This document shows, piece by piece, positions 12,263 through 15,956 of a stretch of DNA of 15,956 nucleotides. Both the position numbers and the translations under genes were made by a program. This DNA is from CAZKEW01 sp964580435 (GTDB lineage Bacteria > Acidobacteriota > Aminicenantia > Aminicenantales > UBA8522): positions 1 to 15,956 of the forward strand of contig CAZOKP010000063.1 of the NCBI GenBank assembly GCA_964580435.1. The letters run 5' to 3'. How positions within the stretch are numbered: position 1 is the stretch's first letter; every line of letters begins with the position of its first letter. The notes below the pieces were generated by a model. That model made no database searches. It worked only from the letters and a program-made list of their open reading frames with translations, and was not told the DNA's origin.

Positions 12263-14758
12263 ATGCCTAAGAAAAGAATCCATCTCGTCTGCAATGCTCA
12301 TCTCGACCCCGTCTGGCTCTGGGACTGGGAGGAAGGTGCCGGGGAGGCGCTGTCTACGTTCCGTGCTGCGGCCTCGCTTTGTGATGAATTCAAGACCTTT
12401 GTCTTCAACCACAATGAAGCCATCCTCTACCGCTGGGTCGAAGCCTTCGAGCCCTCCCTCTTCAGAAAAATTCAGCGGCTGGTCAAACAGAAGAGGTGGC
12501 ACATCCTGGGCGGATGGCACCTTCAGCCTGACTGCAATATGCCCAGCGGCGAATCGTTCGTCCGCCAGATCCTGTTGGGAAAAGCGTATTTCAAAGAGAA
12601 ATTCGGGGTCGACGTCACCACGGCTTCCAACCTTGATCCCTTTGGACATACACAAGGCTTGGTCCAGATCATGGCCAAGGCGGGCTATGATTCCTATATT
12701 TTCTGCCGGCCGACCCAACCTGACTGTCCGCTCCCCGCTGATGATTTTCTCTGGGGGGGTTTCGACGGCTCAGAGGTCATGGCGACACGCATTTCTGCCC
12801 ATTACAATTCCGCAGGCGGCGGGGCCAGGAAAAAGGTCCTGGACTGGATCGCCGCCAACCCGGACAGGGAGTTGAGCCTTTTGCTCTGGGGCGTGGGAAA
12901 TCATGGCGGGGGAGCTTTTCGCGCCGACCTCATCCAGATCGAGGAACTGATAAAAGAGAAGAAGGATTTCGAGATTCTCCATTCTCATCCTCAAGCGTAT
13001 TTCCGGGAATTGCGGAAAAGAAGACCATCCCTCCCAAAGTATCAAAAGGACATGAACCCGTGGGCTGCAGGCTGCTATACGACGATGGCACGCATCAAGC
13101 AGAAACACCGGCGCCTCGAGAATGAATTCTTTTCAACGGAAAAAATGGTTTCCGCCGCATACTACCAGGGGTTCATGAAATATCCCCACAAAGAGCTCGG
13201 GGGAGCGCTCCTCGACCTCGCTTTCACACAGTTCCACGATATCCTTCCCGGCTCGTCCATCGAGCCGGCCGAGGAGTCGTCCTTGCGGCGGCTTGACCAC
13301 GGCCTAGAAACACTCTCCAGGCTCAAAGCGAGAGCGTTCTTTGCCTTTGCCGCCCGCGAACCGGAGGCAGAAAAAGGAGAAATCCCCATCCTTATCTATA
13401 ATTATCATCCTTTCAAAACGAAAACTCTTGTCGAGTGCGAATTTGAGCCCTACGAGATCAACTGGTCGGGCGGCTATCTCTTTCCCCAAGTTTATAAGGA
13501 CGGCAGGCCTCTCCCCTCTCAGCCGGAAAAAGAAGCCAGCAACCTCAATGTCGAGTGGCGTAAGAAAGTCGTCTTCGCCGCCGAACTCGGGCCCAGCCGA
13601 ATGAACCGGTTCTCTTGCCGGTTGGTAAGGACCCCATCTAAACCCATCCCAAAGCTTAAGGAAAAAGGCGGAAGAATCTTTTTTAAAACGAAAGAACTGG
13701 AGGTTGTCATCAATGCCCAGACCGGTCTTATTGATTGCTATAGAGCAAACGGTTTCGATTTCTTAGGGGAAAATGCCTTTCTGCCTCTGGTCATGAACGA
13801 TACCGCCGACCCCTGGGCAATGACAGCGAAGAGCTTCCGCGAGCTGGCCGGCCGGTTTGAACTCGCGCCCCCAAACAAAGGGAGCATTGTCTCTGGGATT
13901 GCCACCGGCCCTCTGAACTCTGTGCGCGTGGTCGAAGACGGACCTGTGAGAGCCATCGTTGAGGCGGTCCTGGCCTTCGGCAACTCTACCATTTTTCAGA
14001 GATACAAACTGCCCAAAAAAGGCACTGAGGTCGAAATCGAGTTGCGCATCCACTGGAACGAAAAAGACAAGATGCTTAAGCTCGCCGTGCCTACGCTCCT
14101 CAAGAAAGGCCGATATATCGGACAGACCGCCTATGGCGTAGCCGAACTACCATCAAACGGGAATGAAGCAGTCGCTCAGAAATGGGTCGCAGTCGTCTCC
14201 GAAAGCGAAGCCGCGGCTTTCACCTGCATTAATGAAGGCACATACGGTTCCGATTTTCTCGACGGGGAGTTTCGCCTTTCGCTCCTCCGGTCGGCCGCGT
14301 ATTCTGCAGACCCCGTGCCTTCCGGTCCCATGATCGCTCAGGACCGGTATGTGCCCCGCATCGACCAGGGAGAAAGATTTTTCCGCTTTTGGGTTAACGG
14401 CGGCAGTGATTCGTCACGGCTGAGGCTTATAGACCGGGAAGCTTTGGGGAAAAACGAAAAGCCTTTTGTCCTCGTCTATTTTCCGCCCGGCGGCGACAAA
14501 AAAACCAAGCCCTTCGTCGTCCTCAGCGATAAGACTGCCCAAGTCGCCGCGCTAAAAAAGGCCGAAAACGGTGGGGACCTCATCATCCGTCTTTTTGAGC
14601 CCGCGGGAGCGAATCGGACAACCACGCTTTCGCTGCCATGGGCCCCGGCCAAGAAGAAAATCAGGCTCTCTCCGTTCGAGATCAAGACCTTGAGGTTCAG
14701 CCCGAAAACGCGCCGGTTCAGGGAAGTCAACCTCCTCGAAGAGCCCGTTCGAAAATAG
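12263..14758 (+). CDS. Alpha-mannosidase, glycoside hydrolase family 38
   Basis: The 831-aa protein removes alpha-linked mannose by a zinc-dependent retaining mechanism. Family marks are visible in order: NAHLDPVWLWDW with zinc ligands His13 and Asp15, NLDPFGHT (123-130) with the nucleophile Asp125, the glycine-rich GVGNHGGG (210-217), and QFHDILPGSS (323-332) with zinc ligands near His325/Asp326. The C-terminal half is the beta-rich part of the family (CINEGTYGSDF; LRLIDRE). Its length suits bacterial GH38 enzymes. No signal peptide is present, so it acts in the cytoplasm on imported oligosaccharides. The ATG has AGGGAG 8 nt upstream. It is followed after 2 nt by the URO-D-like gene and probably leads an operon with it and the oxidoreductase. 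Confidence 0.93.
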   Translation: MPKKRIHLVCNAHLDPVWLWDWEEGAGEALSTFRAAASLCDEFKTFVFNHNEAILYRWVEAFEPSLFRKIQRLVKQKRWHILGGWHLQPDCNMPSGESFVRQILLGKAYFKEKFGVDVTTASNLDPFGHTQGLVQIMAKAGYDSYIFCRPTQPDCPLPADDFLWGGFDGSEVMATRISAHYNSAGGGARKKVLDWIAANPDRELSLLLWGVGNHGGGAFRADLIQIEELIKEKKDFEILHSHPQAYFRELRKRRPSLPKYQKDMNPWAAGCYTTMARIKQKHRRLENEFFSTEKMVSAAYYQGFMKYPHKELGGALLDLAFTQFHDILPGSSIEPAEESSLRRLDHGLETLSRLKARAFFAFAAREPEAEKGEIPILIYNYHPFKTKTLVECEFEPYEINWSGGYLFPQVYKDGRPLPSQPEKEASNLNVEWRKKVVFAAELGPSRMNRFSCRLVRTPSKPIPKLKEKGGRIFFKTKELEVVINAQTGLIDCYRANGFDFLGENAFLPLVMNDTADPWAMTAKSFRELAGRFELAPPNKGSIVSGIATGPLNSVRVVEDGPVRAIVEAVLAFGNSTIFQRYKLPKKGTEVEIELRIHWNEKDKMLKLAVPTLLKKGRYIGQTAYGVAELPSNGNEAVAQKWVAVVSESEAAAFTCINEGTYGSDFLDGEFRLSLLRSAAYSADPVPSGPMIAQDRYVPRIDQGERFFRFWVNGGSDSSRLRLIDREALGKNEKPFVLVYFPPGGDKKTKPFVVLSDKTAQVAALKKAENGGDLIIRLFEPAGANRTTTLSLPWAPAKKKIRLSPFEIKTLRFSPKTRRFREVNLLEEPVRK

Positions 14759-14760
14759 CC

Positions 14761-15900
14761 ATGAATTCCAAAGAGCGAGTCCGGCGAATATTAGAGGGGC
14801 TTATTCCCGACCGCGTCCCTTGGGGCGAATTCGCCATCGATTTCGACACCGTGGAAAAGATCGTCGGCCACGAGACCTATCTCCGGGCCAAAGCCAGATC
14901 CCAGATAGCCTTCTGGGAAGGACGCCACGCCGAAGTCGCCGAAAGCTATCTCAAGGACCACATCGAGCTCCATCGCCGGCTCGATCTTGATATCGTCACC
15001 TTCCCGATGGCCACATGGGAGATTCCACCGCAGACGGACGACCCGCCGCCGCGGAAAACCGATGACTCCACCTGGGAGGACAAAAACGGACGGATCTATA
15101 AGTATTCTCCCCAGGCCGAAGACATCATCTGCGTCAAGGACCCCGTCCAAGAGGCCCGGACATATTCCCTGCAGGATTTCCACAGACAACCGCCCCAACC
15201 GCAGCGCGACCCCCGTTCCTGGAAAATTCTCGATGCCGTTATCCAAGAGCTTAAGCAGGAAAAATTTATCTGCGGGCCGTCCGGAGGGATCGTCGGCATC
15301 GTCTTCTTGGGCGACTTCGAGCGGGGGTCAATGGCCATCATCCAGAATCCCGAGCTGGTGAAAGCGGCAACAGCCTATTTCCTTAAGGAACAAAACCTCA
15401 CCGACGAGATCATGGTCCACCCTGATTCGGACGCCGTTCTGCTTTCCCATGATTTCGGCCATAAGACCGGCCCGTTCATCAGCCCCGCCATGTTCAGAGA
15501 ATTCTTTTTGGAGGCGAACAAATCCAGGGTAAGGAATCTCCGCCAGAAATACGGGAAAAAGGTCGTCCTTCATAGCTGCGGCAATGTGAGTGCTTACATG
15601 GATTTTTTCATCGAAATCGGTTTTGATGCCTACCAGTCCATTCAGGGTTCGGCGGGAATGGATATTTGCGCTCTGAAGAATAACTACGGTGACAAGATCA
15701 CGCTCTGGGGCGGCGTTTCCCTCGAAAACCTCATCGTCGGAACACCTGAAGATGTCCGGCGGGATGTCCGCCGGGCCATGGAATGCGCCAAGCGCGGCGG
15801 CCGATTCATCCTCGGCACAAGCCACAGTGTGGCCGTGGGAAGCCGGTACGATAATTTCATGGCCATGCTGGATGAATATCACCGCTGGGCTCGCTATTGA
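14761..15900 (+). CDS. URO-D/methyltransferase-fold family protein
   Basis: I choose the ATG at 14761 (379 aa), 2 nt after the mannosidase stop; the open frame upstream only overlaps that gene. The protein has the uroporphyrinogen-decarboxylase/MtaA fold signature: MNSKERVRRILEGLIPDRVP at the start, FISPAMFREFF (239-249), VVLHSCGNV (268-276) and WGGVS (316-320). In the corrinoid methyltransferases of this fold the HxC motif binds zinc with a further Cys near the C-terminus. Here that region reads GTSHSVAVGS with no Cys, so methyltransferase chemistry is doubtful. True haem synthesis is also unlikely given the sugar context. Family members of unknown function are frequent beside glycoside hydrolases and Gfo/Idh oxidoreductases, and a role in sugar breakdown is inferred from that. 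Confidence 0.82.
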   Translation: MNSKERVRRILEGLIPDRVPWGEFAIDFDTVEKIVGHETYLRAKARSQIAFWEGRHAEVAESYLKDHIELHRRLDLDIVTFPMATWEIPPQTDDPPPRKTDDSTWEDKNGRIYKYSPQAEDIICVKDPVQEARTYSLQDFHRQPPQPQRDPRSWKILDAVIQELKQEKFICGPSGGIVGIVFLGDFERGSMAIIQNPELVKAATAYFLKEQNLTDEIMVHPDSDAVLLSHDFGHKTGPFISPAMFREFFLEANKSRVRNLRQKYGKKVVLHSCGNVSAYMDFFIEIGFDAYQSIQGSAGMDICALKNNYGDKITLWGGVSLENLIVGTPEDVRRDVRRAMECAKRGGRFILGTSHSVAVGSRYDNFMAMLDEYHRWARY

Positions 15901-15907
15901 GGAGGAA

Positions 15908-15956
15908 ATGAAGAAACGCGTCTCCATCGTTTTGGCCGGAATCGGAGGCATGGGCA
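15908..15956 (+). CDS. Start of a Gfo/Idh/MocA-type oxidoreductase (partial)
   Basis: The ATG at 15908 follows GGAGG (15901-15905) and lies 7 nt after the URO-D-like stop. The 16 visible residues, MKKRVSIVLAGIGGMG, form a first beta strand and the glycine-rich dinucleotide loop typical of NAD(P)-dependent Gfo/Idh/MocA sugar oxidoreductases. The gene runs out of the window, so the family is likely but not proven. It belongs to the same operon as the mannosidase and the URO-D-like gene. Confidence 0.55.
   Translation, partial: MKKRVSIVLAGIGGMG

Noticed and set aside
12110..12718. N-terminal extension of the UPF0316 frame to 12718
   Set aside because: It overlaps the mannosidase coding region on the opposite strand and has no family similarity. 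The ATG at 12109 has a good ribosome site and starts the family sequence.
14638..14760. Upstream start for the URO-D-like gene
   Set aside because: It would overlap the last 120 bases of the mannosidase in another frame. The family N-terminus begins at 14761.
1..15956. CRISPR arrays, tRNA/rRNA genes, IS elements
   Set aside because: I saw no regularly spaced repeats, tRNA-like cloverleaf with conserved TTC loop, rRNA sequence or transposase motif.

Overview
The window looks like part of a genome from an uncultivated, Acidobacteriota-like lineage. Aminicenantes (OP8) would fit well. The clues are Ser/Thr kinases fused to TolB/FlgO-like and TPR modules, a zinc-ribbon kinase, a DUF5658 membrane protein and sugar-catabolic genes in a moderately GC-rich background. 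This placement is inferred from gene style; there is no marker gene. It is a scaffolded assembly: 100 Ns lie at 2857-2956, flanked by an exact 55-bp duplication that is almost certainly an assembly artefact.

Left part (1-3207, + strand): mostly decayed genes. It holds a fragment ending at 116 that resembles the PA-like part of an M28 peptidase, a zinc-ribbon/kinase/TPR gene that has lost its kinase core (167-1139), one intact secreted esterase with TPRs (1246-2445), a frameshifted C-terminal remnant (2446-2680) and a broken DUF5658 membrane protein running through the gap (2773-3207).

Middle: an intact cytosolic Ser/Thr kinase with TolB/FlgO-like and TPR domains (3395-5551) converges on a minus-strand block. 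That block contains a small unknown protein (5558-5815), a PIG-L/LmbE-type deacetylase (5903-6757) and a divergent ROK-type sugar kinase with a long N-terminal extension (6761-8173). The last two are 3 nt apart and form an operon, probably for amino-sugar processing. Upstream on the same strand is a radical SAM protein of the spore-photoproduct-lyase-like family (8294-9049).

Next, on the + strand, comes an unusual fusion (9362-11203): an N-terminal response-regulator receiver domain whose phospho-acceptor Asp is Glu, a long linker with short repeats, one membrane helix, and a TonB C-terminal domain. A small coiled-coil protein is co-transcribed with it (11208-11462).

Right part: a UPF0316/DUF2179 membrane protein (minus, 11534-12109) and a GH38 alpha-mannosidase (plus, 12263-14758) diverge from a short intergenic region. 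There one palindromic -10 element serves both strands and sits inside a CCATAGG/CCTATGG inverted repeat. The mannosidase is followed closely by a URO-D/methyltransferase-fold protein (14761-15900) and by the start of a Gfo/Idh/MocA-like oxidoreductase (15908-end). These three form a probable carbohydrate-degradation operon that continues past the window.
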